From Paracoccus alkenifer (GTDB lineage: Bacteria > Pseudomonadota > Alphaproteobacteria > Rhodobacterales > Rhodobacteraceae), in assembly GCF_900108405.1 (NCBI RefSeq), contig NZ_FNXG01000001.1, positions 1-64,000 of the forward strand: a stretch of 64,000 bases of DNA. Reading direction: 5' to 3'. Numbering within the stretch: position 1 is the first letter of the stretch; each line of letters begins with the position of its first letter. The translations under genes and the position numbers were made by a program. Below are positions 46,281 to 55,937 of the stretch, in pieces. Below the pieces are notes generated by a model that saw only the letters and a list, made by a program, of their open reading frames with translations, ran no database searches and was not told where the DNA came from.

Positions 46281-46853
46281 TCACCTGCCCCCATGCGCGC
46301 GGGTTTCGCTGCGCCGCACCGGGGTCTTGTCGATGGCGCGGGTGATCTCGCGGCTGTCCCAGGGCGCGGGCTTGCGGTCGATCACCGTGCCGTCAAGATC
46401 CAGCACCATCAGCGAAAACCCCCTCGGCCGCAGTTTCTGCCGCCAGGGCGACTGCGCGGCCGGGTCGGTGTCGGTGATGACGGTGACGCGGCGACGTTCC
46501 AGCGCGGCCGGGTCGCGGTGCAGCAGCTCCATCTGGGCGGCAAAGGCCGAATCGGCCGGGGTATCGGCAAACACCACCAGCGGGCGGCGCTCGAACAGCA
46601 GCGATTCGGGCGTGACCTCGGCGGCGGTGCGGATGTCGGGCTGGACCGCCCCCACCTCGCCGGCCACCGCATCGCCGGCAGGATCGGCGGATGCCGCGTC
46701 CACCGGGGCCGGGGCGCCGGGGCGCGAGGGTGCGGCCCGTTCGACCGCGATGCTGCCCGGCGGGGGCGTCGAGCCACCCATGGCCAGCACCGGGCCGCAG
46801 GACATAAGAACCAACGCAAGGCCCGTGAGCTTGCCAAGTAAAAATCGTATCAT
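46281..46853 (-). CDS. DUF4174 domain protein, exported
   Basis: 190 residues from ATG 46853 ([15 protein letters not shown]). Signal-type hydrophobic start with a possible lipobox (LMSCG), a Pro/Ala-rich linker, and a C-terminal DUF4174-like domain ([58 protein letters not shown]). Likely periplasmic with a thioredoxin-like fold. Divergent from mcm. Function unknown. Confidence 0.7.
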   Translation of the reverse strand: MIRFLLGKLTGLALVLMSCGPVLAMGGSTPPPGSIAVERAAPSRPGAPAPVDAASADPAGDAVAGEVGAVQPDIRTAAEVTPESLLFERRPLVVFADTPADSAFAAQMELLHRDPAALERRRVTVITDTDPAAQSPWRQKLRPRGFSLMVLDLDGTVIDRKPAPWDSREITRAIDKTPVRRSETRAHGGR

Positions 46854-46898
46854 GTTTGGGAATATAGCGACTGCTGTCGTATCGGAAAGGACCATCAG

Positions 46899-49040
46899 AT
46901 GACCAGCACCCCGAAACTCGACCAGTGGCGCGCCTTGGCCTCGAAAGAGCTGAAGGGGGCCGACCCCGACAGCCTGAACTGGGACACGCTGGAAGGGATC
47001 GCCGTCAAGCCGCTGTATACCGAGGCCGACACCGCCGGGCTGGACCACATGGGCAGCCTGCCGGGGCTGGCGCCGTTCACCCGCGGCCCGCGCGCCACGA
47101 TGTATGCCGGCCGGCCGTGGACGATCCGGCAATATGCGGGGTTTTCGACCGCCGAGGAATCGAACGCCTTTTACCGGCGCAACCTGGCCGCCGGGCAGCA
47201 GGGCGTGTCGGTGGCCTTCGACCTGGCCACCCACCGCGGCTATGACAGCGACCACCCGCGGGTCGAGGGCGACGTGGGCAAGGCCGGCGTCGCCATCGAT
47301 TCGGTCGAGGACATGAAAATCCTGTTCGACGGCATCCCGCTGGACAAGGTGTCGGTGTCGATGACCATGAACGGGGCGGTGATCCCGATTCTCGCGAATT
47401 TCATCGTCGCGGGCGAGGAACAGGGCCACCCGCGCGCGGCGCTGTCGGGCACCATCCAGAACGACATTCTCAAAGAATTCATGGTGCGCAACACCTATAT
47501 CTATCCGCCCGAACCCTCGATGCGGATCATCGCGGACATCATCGGCTATACCTCGGCCGAGATGCCGAAATTCAACTCGATCTCGATTTCCGGCTATCAC
47601 ATGCAGGAAGCCGGGGCGAACCTGGTGCAGGAACTGGCCTATACGCTGGCCGACGGGCGCGAATATGTCCGCGCCGCGCTGGCCGCAGGGATGGACGTGG
47701 ACCAGTTCGCCGGGCGGCTGTCGTTCTTTTTCGCAATCGGCATGAATTTTTTCATGGAGATCGCCAAGCTGCGGGCGGCGCGGCTGCTGTGGCACCGGAT
47801 CATGACCGATTTCGGCGCGAAGAAACAGTCCAGCCTGATGCTGCGCACCCACTGCCAGACCTCGGGCGTCAGCCTGACCGAGCTTGACCCCTATAACAAC
47901 GTCATCCGCACCGCGTATGAGGCGATGTCGGCGGCGCTTGGCGGCACCCAGTCGCTGCACACCAACGCGCTGGACGAGGCGATCGCCCTGCCCACCGATT
48001 TTTCTGCCCGCATCGCGCGCAACACCCAGCTGATCCTGCAAGAGGAAACCGGCATCACCCATGTCGTCGATCCGCTGGCCGGCAGCTACTATGTCGAATC
48101 GCTGACCGCCGAGCTGGCCGACCGGGCCTGGGCGATCATCGAAGAGGTCGAGGCGATGGGCGGCATGACCAAGGCCGTCGCCACCGGCCAGCCCAAGCTG
48201 CGCATCGAGGAAACCGCCGCCCGCCGGCAGGCGATGATCGACCGCGGCGAAGAGGTCATCGTGGGCGTCAACAAATACCGCAAGGACAAGGAAGACCCGA
48301 TCGACATCCTCGACATCGACAACATGGCGGTGCGCGCGGCCCAGATCGCGCGGCTGGAACGGATCCGCGCCACCCGCGACCAGGCCGCCTGCGACGCCGC
48401 GCTGGCCGAGATCACCCGCCGCGCCGCCGAGGGCGGCAACCTGCTGGAAGCCGCGGTCGAGGCGGCGCGGGCGCGTGCAACCGTTGGGGAAATCAGCATG
48501 GCGATGGAAAAGGAATTCGGCCGCCACCGGGCCGAGGTGCGCACTCTGGCCGGGGTTTACGGCGCGGCCTATGAGGGCGACGAGGGCTTTGCCCGCATCC
48601 AGAAGGACGTCGATGATTTCGCCCGGGTCGAAGGCCGCCGCCCGCGGATGCTGGTGGTCAAGATGGGCCAGGACGGCCACGACCGCGGCGCCAAGGTGAT
48701 CGCCACCGCCTTCGCCGACATCGGTTTCGACGTGGACGTGGGCCCGCTGTTCCAGACGCCGGAGGAAGCCGCGCAGGACGCCGTCGACAACGACGTGCAT
48801 ATCGTCGGGATCTCGTCGCAAGCCGCCGGGCACAAGACGCTGGCGCCCAAGCTGATCGAGGCGCTGCGCGCCCAGGGCGCGGGCGACATCATCGTGATCT
48901 GCGGCGGCGTGATCCCCCAGCAGGACTATGAATTCCTGCGCAACGCCGGCGTCGCCGCGATCTTTGGCCCCGGCACCAACATCCCGGCCGCGGCGCGCGA
49001 GATCCTGGATATCGTCAAGGCGAAACGCGCCGCGGCGTGA
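46899..49040 (+). CDS. scpA: Methylmalonyl-CoA mutase (scpA/mcm)
   Basis: 713 residues. Converts (R)-methylmalonyl-CoA to succinyl-CoA with coenzyme B12. N-terminal TIM barrel with [30 protein letters not shown], and a C-terminal cobalamin-binding domain with the [11 protein letters not shown] loop (the base-off His) and [10 protein letters not shown]. Completes the pccB-pccA-mcm propionate pathway. Starts at ATG 46899, 45 bp from the divergent DUF4174 gene. Confidence 0.95.
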   Translation: MTSTPKLDQWRALASKELKGADPDSLNWDTLEGIAVKPLYTEADTAGLDHMGSLPGLAPFTRGPRATMYAGRPWTIRQYAGFSTAEESNAFYRRNLAAGQQGVSVAFDLATHRGYDSDHPRVEGDVGKAGVAIDSVEDMKILFDGIPLDKVSVSMTMNGAVIPILANFIVAGEEQGHPRAALSGTIQNDILKEFMVRNTYIYPPEPSMRIIADIIGYTSAEMPKFNSISISGYHMQEAGANLVQELAYTLADGREYVRAALAAGMDVDQFAGRLSFFFAIGMNFFMEIAKLRAARLLWHRIMTDFGAKKQSSLMLRTHCQTSGVSLTELDPYNNVIRTAYEAMSAALGGTQSLHTNALDEAIALPTDFSARIARNTQLILQEETGITHVVDPLAGSYYVESLTAELADRAWAIIEEVEAMGGMTKAVATGQPKLRIEETAARRQAMIDRGEEVIVGVNKYRKDKEDPIDILDIDNMAVRAAQIARLERIRATRDQAACDAALAEITRRAAEGGNLLEAAVEAARARATVGEISMAMEKEFGRHRAEVRTLAGVYGAAYEGDEGFARIQKDVDDFARVEGRRPRMLVVKMGQDGHDRGAKVIATAFADIGFDVDVGPLFQTPEEAAQDAVDNDVHIVGISSQAAGHKTLAPKLIEALRAQGAGDIIVICGGVIPQQDYEFLRNAGVAAIFGPGTNIPAAAREILDIVKAKRAAA

Positions 49041-49097
49041 GCTTGCGGCCGCAGCGGGGGGCTTGCCGCCCTCCCCCCTCGCCCCCCGCCCCCCGCA

Positions 49098-49128
49098 CCC
49101 CCCGGGGGGTATTTGGGCCAGAAAGAAG
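49098..49128. repeat. GC palindrome with Rhodobacteraceae-like intergenic tail
   Basis: CCCCCCGGGGGG at 49098-49109 followed by TATTTGGGCCAGAAAGAAG. Motifs of the form GGGGTATTT...GAAAGAAG occur often just after genes in Rhodobacteraceae, from memory. It lies downstream of mcm and may be the transcript end. Confidence 0.4.
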
Positions 49129-49243
49129 CCTCGGGGGTGGGCGCTCTTGCCGCAGGCGGGGGGACGTGCCACCGTTCGGATATGGATCGGATCATGCGTC
49201 CCGGCGGGTTTCGGCGGGCCGCAATGCGCAGGGGGCTTGCGGC

Positions 49244-49756
49244 ATGGTGCGGATAGACGGCGCCCCCTCGGTCTGGCACGAGCTGCCAGAGGCGCTTGCC
49301 GTCGAGATCGGGGTTGCGGTCGCAAGTTTCGGCCATCTCGAAGACATGCTGAAGCGCGCGATATTCGCGCTGGACCGGCGGCGCCTGCCGGCCTCGATCC
49401 ATGACAGCGATTTCCGCAGCTGGCTGCGCCGCATGGATCACGTCGCCGCCGATTCGCTGGGCACGCTGATCGAGCGGCTGGACCGCACGCTGGCGCGCGA
49501 GGGTCGCGCCGACCCCGAGCTGATCGCCCAGCTGGACGAGGTGAAATCTTGGCGCAACCTGTTGTGTCACGCCAACTGGCAGCCGCAGGGCACGGCATGG
49601 CAGCCGGTTTTCGCCAATACCAAAGGCGAGGTTTTCGACGCCGCGCTGGACGCCCCGGACATCCGCGCCATCCGCGAGATGTCGCTGGACAGCGCCCGGC
49701 GGGTGGGGCGGATCATCGAGGCGCTGGACGACGGCGGCAACGGCTGGATGGAGTGA
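49244..49756 (+). CDS. Unknown protein with HEPN-like RNxxxH motif
   Basis: 170 residues from ATG 49244 (MVRIDGAPSVWHELPEA). All-helical, with FGHLEDMLKRAIFALDRRRLP and a motif WRNLLCHANW near residue 103-112 that fits the HEPN RNase pattern R-N-x3-H. The gene overlaps the next by one base (TGATG). It has no antitoxin-like partner nearby. A ribonuclease or RNA-binding role is inferred from the motif only. Confidence 0.5.
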   Translation: MVRIDGAPSVWHELPEALAVEIGVAVASFGHLEDMLKRAIFALDRRRLPASIHDSDFRSWLRRMDHVAADSLGTLIERLDRTLAREGRADPELIAQLDEVKSWRNLLCHANWQPQGTAWQPVFANTKGEVFDAALDAPDIRAIREMSLDSARRVGRIIEALDDGGNGWME

Positions 49757-50190
49757 TGGGCAGGGTTCTGGATTATCCGCCGGTCTGGCTGGCGATCTTT
49801 GCGGGGGCGGCGTGGGCTGCGGGGCGGCTGTGGTCGCTGCCGGTGGCGCCGGACGCAGGCCGGGCGCTGGTGCTGGCGGGGCTGGCGCTGATGGGGGCCT
49901 CGGGGTGGGTGATGCTGCGCGGGGGTGCCACGGTGGACCCGACCCGCCCGCCGACCGCGCTGGTCACGCGCGGGCCCTATCGCCTGTCGCGCAATCCGAT
50001 CTATCTGGCGGATGCGGTGATCCTGACCGGGCTGTGCCTGATCTGGCAGCCCGTCGCGGCGCTGGTGCTGGTGCCCGGTTTCGTGGCAGTGATCGGGCGC
50101 CGCTTTATCCGGCGCGAGGAAGCCTGGCTGCGCGCCCGCGATGCACGCGGCTTTGACGCCTGGGCGGCGCGCACCCGGCGCTGGCTGTAG
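49756..50190 (+). CDS. Isoprenylcysteine methyltransferase-like membrane protein
   Basis: 144 residues, three or four membrane segments. It has the ICMT/PEMT motif with GPYRLSRNPIYLADAVILTGL and RFIRREEAWL near the C terminus. A SAM-dependent methyltransferase fold of the inner membrane; its natural substrate in bacteria is unknown. Starts at ATG 49756 overlapping the preceding stop. Confidence 0.75.
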   Translation: MGRVLDYPPVWLAIFAGAAWAAGRLWSLPVAPDAGRALVLAGLALMGASGWVMLRGGATVDPTRPPTALVTRGPYRLSRNPIYLADAVILTGLCLIWQPVAALVLVPGFVAVIGRRFIRREEAWLRARDARGFDAWAARTRRWL

Positions 50191-50296
50191 CCTCCGGTCC
50201 GTTTGCCCGCGTTGCCAAGCCGCGGCCCGCGGGATAACACGCGGGCGACCGCGGCGCGGCCCCCAGCCCCCGCACCCCATCGCATACGAGGCCCCC

Positions 50297-51622
50297 ATGT
50301 CCGCCACCCCCCTGCCCGCGTCGCCGAGCCATGGCCCCGCGCCTCTGCGTCTGGGGATCGTCGGACTGGGCACCGTGGGCATCGGGGTGGTCAAGATCAT
50401 CCAGAACCACGCCGACCTGCTGGCCGTGCGCGCCGGCCGGCCGTTGCAGATCACCGCGATCTGCGCCCGCGACCGCACCCGCAACCGCGACGCCGACATC
50501 TCGGGCTATGCCTGGGTGGACAGCCCGGCCGAGCTTGCCCTGCGCGACGACGTGGACGTTCTGGTCGAGCTGGTCGGCGGCACCGAGGGCGCCGCGCGCG
50601 AGGCGATCGAGCTGGCGCTGGACCACGGCAAGGACGTGGTGACCGCCAACAAGGCGCTGCTGGCCGTCCACGGTCAGGCGCTGGCCGAGCGGGCCGAGCG
50701 TCACGGCCGCACCATCCGCTATGAGGCCGCGGTCGCCGGCGGCATCCCGATCATCAAGGCCATCAGCGAAAGCCTCGCCGGCAACCGCATCTCGCGCGTG
50801 ATGGGGGTGATGAACGGCACCTGCAACTATATCCTGACCCGGATGCAGTCCGCCGGCCTGCCCTATGAGACCGTGTTCGAGGAAGCCCGGCAACTGGGCT
50901 ATCTTGAGGCCGATCCGACGCTGGACGTGGGCGGCATCGACGCCAGCCACAAGCTGGCCATCCTTGCCTCGCTGGCCTTTGGCACCCGCGTGGCCTTCGA
51001 TGCGGTGGAAATCGAGGGGATCGAGCGGATCTCGATCGACGACATCAACCGCGCCGCCGACATGGGCTATCGCATCAAGCTGCTGGGGGTCGCGCAGATC
51101 ACCGCGCGGGGGCTGGAACAGCGGATGTCGCCCTGTCTGGTGCCCTCTGACAGCCCGCTGGGCCAGCTTGAGGGCGGCACCAACATGGTGGTGGTCGAGG
51201 GCGATTCCGTCGGGCAGATCGTGCTGCGCGGGGCCGGGGCCGGCGAAGGCCCGACCGCCAGCGCCGTCATGTCCGATGTGATCGAACTGGCGCGCGGCGT
51301 GCGGATGCCGGTCTTTGGCCAGCCGGCGGCGGGGCTGGCCGCGCCGCAGCCGGCGCGCACCGCCATTCCCGCCGCCTATTACCTGCGGCTGACGCTGGCC
51401 GACAAGCCCGGCGCGCTGGCCAAGATCGCGACGCTGCTGGGTGATGCGGGGATTTCCATCGACCGGATGCGCCAATACGGCCACACGGTCGGCGGCAGCG
51501 CCCCGGTGCTGATCGTCACCCACAAGACCACCCCCGAGGCGATCCACCACGCGATGGAACTGCTGCCCCGCACCGGCGTGGTCGAGGGCGACCCGATCGA
51601 GTTGCGCATCGAAGAGGTCTGA
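50297..51622 (+). CDS. hom: Homoserine dehydrogenase
   Basis: 441 residues. Reduces aspartate semialdehyde to homoserine for Thr, Met and Ile. NAD-binding GIVGLGTVGIGVVK near residue 16-30, catalytic core GVMNGTCNYILTRM, and a C-terminal ACT domain (YLRLTLADKPGALAKIA). Starts MSATPLPASP. It converges with the GntR regulator downstream, 18 bp away. Confidence 0.95.
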   Translation: MSATPLPASPSHGPAPLRLGIVGLGTVGIGVVKIIQNHADLLAVRAGRPLQITAICARDRTRNRDADISGYAWVDSPAELALRDDVDVLVELVGGTEGAAREAIELALDHGKDVVTANKALLAVHGQALAERAERHGRTIRYEAAVAGGIPIIKAISESLAGNRISRVMGVMNGTCNYILTRMQSAGLPYETVFEEARQLGYLEADPTLDVGGIDASHKLAILASLAFGTRVAFDAVEIEGIERISIDDINRAADMGYRIKLLGVAQITARGLEQRMSPCLVPSDSPLGQLEGGTNMVVVEGDSVGQIVLRGAGAGEGPTASAVMSDVIELARGVRMPVFGQPAAGLAAPQPARTAIPAAYYLRLTLADKPGALAKIATLLGDAGISIDRMRQYGHTVGGSAPVLIVTHKTTPEAIHHAMELLPRTGVVEGDPIELRIEEV

Positions 51623-51640
51623 GGGAAGGCTCCAGGCGCT

Positions 51641-52348
51641 CTAGCGCCCCTCGCCCGGCACCGGCAGCAGGTGGCGCAGCCCCTGCGTCACATCGGTGCG
51701 GATCGCCAGCCGCAGCGCCGGTTCATCCCCCGCCCGCAGCGCCGCCAGGATCATGCGGTGGTGGCGCGGCGCCTCATTCCGGCGCATCTTCTGATAGACG
51801 GCGCGCATCGTCGGCCCCAGTTGCAGCCAGATGGTTTCCAGCATCGCCAGCATCGCCGGGGCCTGCGCCCGCAGGTAGAACGTGCGGTGAAATTCCAGAT
51901 TGCTGCGGATATAGCCGACCGCATCGTGGTTCTGCGCCGCATCCCCGATGGCGGCGTTGATCGCCGCCAGCCGGTCGATCAGCGCCAGATGCGCGCGGGG
52001 CAGCGCACGGGACGCAAGTTCCGGCTCGATCAGCGCGCGCAGGGCCGCCAGTTCCTCCAGCCGCTCGACCGACAGCGCCGGCGTCGCCACCCGCCCCGAG
52101 GCAGACAGCGTCAGCGCCCCCTCGGCCACCAGCCGCCGCACGGCCTCTCGGGCGGGGGTCATGCTGACACGGGATTCGGCGGCGATGCCGCGCAGGGTCA
52201 GCGCCTTGCCCGGCGGCAGCTCGCCCAGCATGATCCGGCCGCGCAGGCTGCGATAGACCCGCTCATGCGCCGCGGGCTGCGCCGGCGATCCCGTCGCGGG
52301 CGCGTTGGGCGAAGCATTCGGGGTCGAGGCGCGGCTGGGACTGCTCAT
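51641..52348 (-). CDS. GntR-family regulator, FCD subfamily
   Basis: 235 residues. N-terminal winged helix of GntR type (VYRSLRGRIMLGELPPGKALTLRG, SRVSMTPAREAVRRLVAEG) and a C-terminal FCD effector domain (EELAALRALIEPELASRA, HRTFYLRAQ). ATG 52348 used; a GTG 3 codons earlier is possible. A palindrome, TGTGATCACA, lies just upstream (52356-52365). Metabolite sensed is unknown. Confidence 0.88.
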   Translation of the reverse strand: MSSPSRASTPNASPNAPATGSPAQPAAHERVYRSLRGRIMLGELPPGKALTLRGIAAESRVSMTPAREAVRRLVAEGALTLSASGRVATPALSVERLEELAALRALIEPELASRALPRAHLALIDRLAAINAAIGDAAQNHDAVGYIRSNLEFHRTFYLRAQAPAMLAMLETIWLQLGPTMRAVYQKMRRNEAPRHHRMILAALRAGDEPALRLAIRTDVTQGLRHLLPVPGEGR

Positions 52349-52355
52349 CACGTTT

Positions 52356-52365
52356 TGTGATCACA
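52356..52365. promoter_or_regulatory. Palindromic operator-like site upstream of gntR
   Basis: TGTGATCACA, a perfect 10-bp palindrome 8 bp before the regulator start. Suits autoregulation by an FCD-type dimer. Confidence 0.45.
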
Positions 52366-52379
52366 TTTTCGCGCGGCTG

Positions 52380-53105
52380 TCAATTTTCATCGCCGCTTTC
52401 CTCTGACGGCCCCGGCCGGAACTGCCATGCGTGCAGCGCGCTGCCATGCTCGCGCAACCACGCCCGCCGCGCCGCGTAATCGGGGCACAGCCGCGCCACC
52501 GCCGCCCAGAAATCCGGCGAATGGTCCATATGCGCCAGATGCGCCACCTCATGCGCGGCAACATAGTCGAGCACCTCGGGCGGGGCCATCGCCAGCCGCC
52601 AGGAATACATCAGCCGCCCCCGGTCGGTGCAGCTGCCCCAGCGCGACCGCGTGTCGCGCAACGCCATGGCGGTGTAGCGCCGCCCCAGCGCCGCCGCATG
52701 GCGGTCGCTGGCCGCTGTCAGCCGCGCCTGCGCCAGCGCCCGCAGGAACGCCGCCGCCGCCACGCCGGGCGCCCGCGCGGCGGGCAGCATCAGCGTATCA
52801 CCCTGCACCTGTGGCGCGCGCACGGCGGCCGGGGTCAGCACCAGCCCGCGCCCCTCGACCGGCAGCACGGCGCCGAACCGGGCCAGCCGCGGCGGGGCCA
52901 GCCCGGCCAGGGTGCGGGCCAGCCAGTCGCCCTGCTCGTGCAGGAACGCCTGCGCCTGAGATTGCGGCATCCGCCGCGGCAGGGTCAGCGTCACCGTGCC
53001 GTCGCGCCGCGACACCCGCAGCGTCATCCGCCGCGCCCCCGCATGGCGGCGCAGCGTCACCTCGGTCCCGTTCTGAAGGATCATTCTGCCGTCCAAATCC
53101 TGCAC
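52380..53105 (-). CDS. YgjP-like metallopeptidase (DUF45/M48-type)
   Basis: 241 residues. Zinc motif HEVAH (in YVAAHEVAHLAHMDHSPDFW near residue 195-215), preceded by RDTRSRWGSCTDRGRLMYSWRL, the DUF45/YgjP hallmark. Soluble, N-terminal beta-rich region. Substrate unknown. Divergent from the TIGR02300-type gene at 53223. Confidence 0.85.
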   Translation of the reverse strand: MQDLDGRMILQNGTEVTLRRHAGARRMTLRVSRRDGTVTLTLPRRMPQSQAQAFLHEQGDWLARTLAGLAPPRLARFGAVLPVEGRGLVLTPAAVRAPQVQGDTLMLPAARAPGVAAAAFLRALAQARLTAASDRHAAALGRRYTAMALRDTRSRWGSCTDRGRLMYSWRLAMAPPEVLDYVAAHEVAHLAHMDHSPDFWAAVARLCPDYAARRAWLREHGSALHAWQFRPGPSEESGDEN

Positions 53106-53222
53106 CCGTTTCCCCGTCTGGCTGCCTGCCCCGGCCGTTCTTCCGCGAAAGGCTTTGACACCCCCGGAACCCTGTGGCAGGGGAAGCCGGATTTACCTGA
53201 CCTTCGGCAAAAAGAGAACACC

Positions 53223-53537
53223 ATGCCCAAAGAGGAATGGGGCACCAAGCGCCTTTGCCCCAGCTGCGGAAGCCGCTTCTATGACCTGCGCAACGACCCG
53301 ATGACCTGCCCGGTCTGCAACGCCCAGTTTTCGGCTGAAAGCCTGGCGACGGCCCGCGGCCGGGCGCTGATCAGCGAAAAAAGCGCCCGCGACGCCGAAC
53401 AGGAAGACGTGGTCGACGACGATCTGGACGATGCCGCCGACGCGGGCGAGCTGGACGACGATCTGCTGGACGACGACGACGACGCGGATGTCTCGCTGGA
53501 CGAGATCGCCGATGTGGCCGAGCCCGAAGAGGACTGA
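53223..53537 (+). CDS. TIGR02300 zinc-ribbon protein
   Basis: 104 residues. N-terminal zinc-ribbon core RLCPSCGSRFYDLRNDPMTCPVCN (residues 10-33; not quoted in full) with the CxxC pairs, then an extremely acidic tail rich in Asp (residues 60-104). The family is unknown in function but conserved across alphaproteobacteria. A TTGACA-like -35 at 53155 precedes it. Terminator follows. Confidence 0.88.
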   Translation: MPKEEWGTKRLCPSCGSRFYDLRNDPMTCPVCNAQFSAESLATARGRALISEKSARDAEQEDVVDDDLDDAADAGELDDDLLDDDDDADVSLDEIADVAEPEED

Positions 53538-53562
53538 GCCTGCCCACCCGGAAACCACGCTG

Positions 53563-53588
53563 AAAGCCCCTCTCGCGGGGGCTTTTTC
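53563..53588 (+). terminator. Intrinsic terminator
   Basis: AAAGCCCC-TCTCGCG-GGGGCTTT stem-loop followed by a T run (TTCTTTT). Ends the TIGR02300-type gene. Confidence 0.85.
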
Positions 53589-53650
53589 TTTTCCATGCAA
53601 GAGTTTGCGCGTGAATATTCGCAGATGCGGCAAAACCGCGATTTTCCCCC

Positions 53651-53679
53651 TTGCACCCCGCGGCGTCACCCCATATACG
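53651..53679 (+). promoter_or_regulatory. Promoter of tRNA-Ala
   Basis: TTGCAC at 53651-53656 and TATACG at 53674-53679 with a 17-bp spacer; tRNA begins 42 bp after the -10. Confidence 0.6.
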
Positions 53680-53721
53680 ACCCCCCACGCGGGCGGCGCA
53701 GACGCAGCCCGGACCTCCGGT

Positions 53722-53797
<76 letters not shown>

Positions 53798-53900
53798 ATC
53801 TTTCCTTCGTAAAGTTCTCATCCTGAAAACGTCGCGGTTGCGGTCGCCCGTCGCCTTGATTCGACCCCGGCATGTTGCACGGCAGGCTCAAAGGTCGGGC

Positions 53901-55937
53901 TCAAAGGTCGGGCAGGCCCTGCACCTCAGCGGCGGCAGGATTCAGCAGCAGGATTTCGACGGCGGGCGCGGCTTTGGCGGTGCGCAATTCCTCAAGCACG
54001 CGCGGCATCAGCTCAGCCGCAGGCGCCCCCGCCGGCGCCGCCGCGACCGAGGCCAGCGCGGCTTGGGTCGACAGCGCCGCCAGCAGATAGGCGTCCTCCG
54101 CAGCCTGCCCCCCGGTCCCGATCGAGACGGCGAAACGGTCGCGCCCGTCCTCGTCGCGCCGGCTTTGGCCGGTCAGGTCATAGACCGCGCCATCCGGTGC
54201 GACAAGAAAAAGCCACAGGCTGCGGCCGGGCGGCTGGGTAACCTCGCCACGGATCTGAAATCCATCCGCGACGCTGTCCGACCGGACCGACAGCGCGACG
54301 GCGGGCGCGGGCCGGCCCGAGACCTCGCGCAGGAAATCCAGCCCGGCGCATTGGGCGGGGGACACCCGGTCGCGCACGACGGCGGGGCGAGTGCCGAATT
54401 CGGCCTCATAGGCCGAAAGCAGCGCCGAGGGATCGAGATCCGCCCCCGAAACGACCCAGATCATCCCGGCGTTGCGCCCCTGCCCGACCCTTTGCGCAAG
54501 GGTGCAGTCCGGCAGGGCAAAGCCGGCCAGAAACCCCTCGCGCGTCGAGGGGTCGCGCGGGGGCAGCGCGGCCGCATCCTGCGGGTCGGCGGCTGGGGGG
54601 GCGGGCGGCACGGCAGCGGGCCGCAGCGCCAGATAGCCCCCGCCCCCGCCCGCCAGCACGACCAGCGCCAGCGCGGCGGCAGCCCATATCGGCCGGCGGG
54701 GCGGCGCCGGAGCGGCCGGCGGGGGCGCCACAGAGCGCGGCGCAAACGGCGTGTGCGAATGGGTGGCCGGATCCTCGGCGATGCGGGGCGCGGGCTTTGC
54801 CACCGTGTCGCGCGCGCCGGCCGGGGACCACAGCGGCAGCCGGTATTGCGCGGGCAGCAGCATCGGGTCGTCCATGATGCGCAGCACCTCGGCCATGTCG
54901 CGGGGGCGCCGCTGCGGGTCGGGTTCCAGCATGTGCTGCAACAGCGGAAACAGCAGATGCGACACCCCGGTCAGATCCGGGATCGCCTGTCGCGCGCCCG
55001 AGGCCGACACCACGGAATCCCCCATCTCAAGCGGCTTGCCGCGCGCGGCGGCGGCGATCAGCAGCGCAAGGCCATAAACATCGGTGCGCGCCCCGATCTC
55101 TCCGCCCCAATGGCCCAGCTGCTCGGGCGCGATATATTTGAACTTGCCCGCAAAGCGCCCCGCCAGCCCGTCGCCCAGCTCGGTCGAGCGGGCGATGCCA
55201 AAGTCGATCAGCACTGCCTCGTCGATGCGGTCGTCGCGCAGGATCACGTTGTCGGGCGACAGGTCGCGATGGGTGACGCCGCTGGCATGGGCGCAGCCCA
55301 GCCCCAGGGCCAGCCGCCGCATCAGCACCAGCGCCGCCGCGTCGTCCAGCGGCCCGTCCTGCTTGATCCGCGCGCCGAGATGCCTGCCCTCGACGAATTC
55401 CATGATCAGGCAATAGCGGCCCAACCCCCCGTCCAGCACAAAATTATGATAGCGCACGATGGCTTCGTCGCGCAGCTGGACCAGCACGCGGGCCTCGCGG
55501 CGAAACAGGTCCAGCACGGATTCGTCCTGCGCCAGATCGGGCAGGATCACCTTGATCGCCACCGGATCGCCGGTAAAGACGTTTTCGGCGCGGTAGACCT
55601 CGCCCATGCCGCCGGCGCTGACCAGCGTGCCGATGCGGTAGTTGTTGTTGATCAGCGCCCCCGGCTGGACCAGACGCACCTGTCCGCCCTGCGGGCTGGG
55701 CTGGTCGCCGATCAGGGTCGGCTCGGGCGGCGCCGCCGGGTCGGGCGCGGGGCCGGGGTCGGGGTCAGTGTCGTGGGCGGAGCCAGTGTCGGGGGCGATC
55801 ACGGTCAGGTCGGGGGCATCCCCGGCAGGCGCTGCGATGACCGTATGTTCGGGCCGTCCGGTGGCAGCTTCCGTGGGCGCGAGGCTGTCCGCCGCGCTGT
55901 CAGCGTCATCGCCGTTGCTGCGGGAATCGGCGGTCAA
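53901..55937 (-). CDS. ppkA: T6SS-associated Ser/Thr kinase PpkA-like
   Basis: 678 residues. Hanks-type kinase domain in the middle: VSAGGMGEVYRAENVFTG, AIKVI, catalytic HRDLSPDN, DFGIA. One membrane segment (IWAAAALALVVLAGGGG) and a periplasmic C-terminal domain follow. Starts TTG at 55937, overlapping the phosphatase stop (TTGA). In T6SS of the threonine-phosphorylation type the kinase turns the machine on and the phosphatase turns it off; both are here with TagF. Confidence 0.88.
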   Translation of the reverse strand: MTADSRSNGDDADSAADSLAPTEAATGRPEHTVIAAPAGDAPDLTVIAPDTGSAHDTDPDPGPAPDPAAPPEPTLIGDQPSPQGGQVRLVQPGALINNNYRIGTLVSAGGMGEVYRAENVFTGDPVAIKVILPDLAQDESVLDLFRREARVLVQLRDEAIVRYHNFVLDGGLGRYCLIMEFVEGRHLGARIKQDGPLDDAAALVLMRRLALGLGCAHASGVTHRDLSPDNVILRDDRIDEAVLIDFGIARSTELGDGLAGRFAGKFKYIAPEQLGHWGGEIGARTDVYGLALLIAAAARGKPLEMGDSVVSASGARQAIPDLTGVSHLLFPLLQHMLEPDPQRRPRDMAEVLRIMDDPMLLPAQYRLPLWSPAGARDTVAKPAPRIAEDPATHSHTPFAPRSVAPPPAAPAPPRRPIWAAAALALVVLAGGGGGYLALRPAAVPPAPPAADPQDAAALPPRDPSTREGFLAGFALPDCTLAQRVGQGRNAGMIWVVSGADLDPSALLSAYEAEFGTRPAVVRDRVSPAQCAGLDFLREVSGRPAPAVALSVRSDSVADGFQIRGEVTQPPGRSLWLFLVAPDGAVYDLTGQSRRDEDGRDRFAVSIGTGGQAAEDAYLLAALSTQAALASVAAAPAGAPAAELMPRVLEELRTAKAAPAVEILLLNPAAAEVQGLPDL

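Noticed and set aside
46281-49598. 1105-codon minus-strand frame opposite methylmalonyl-CoA mutase
   Set aside because: Only its last 190 codons (DUF4174, from ATG 46853) look like a gene. The rest is the shadow of the mutase gene at high GC.
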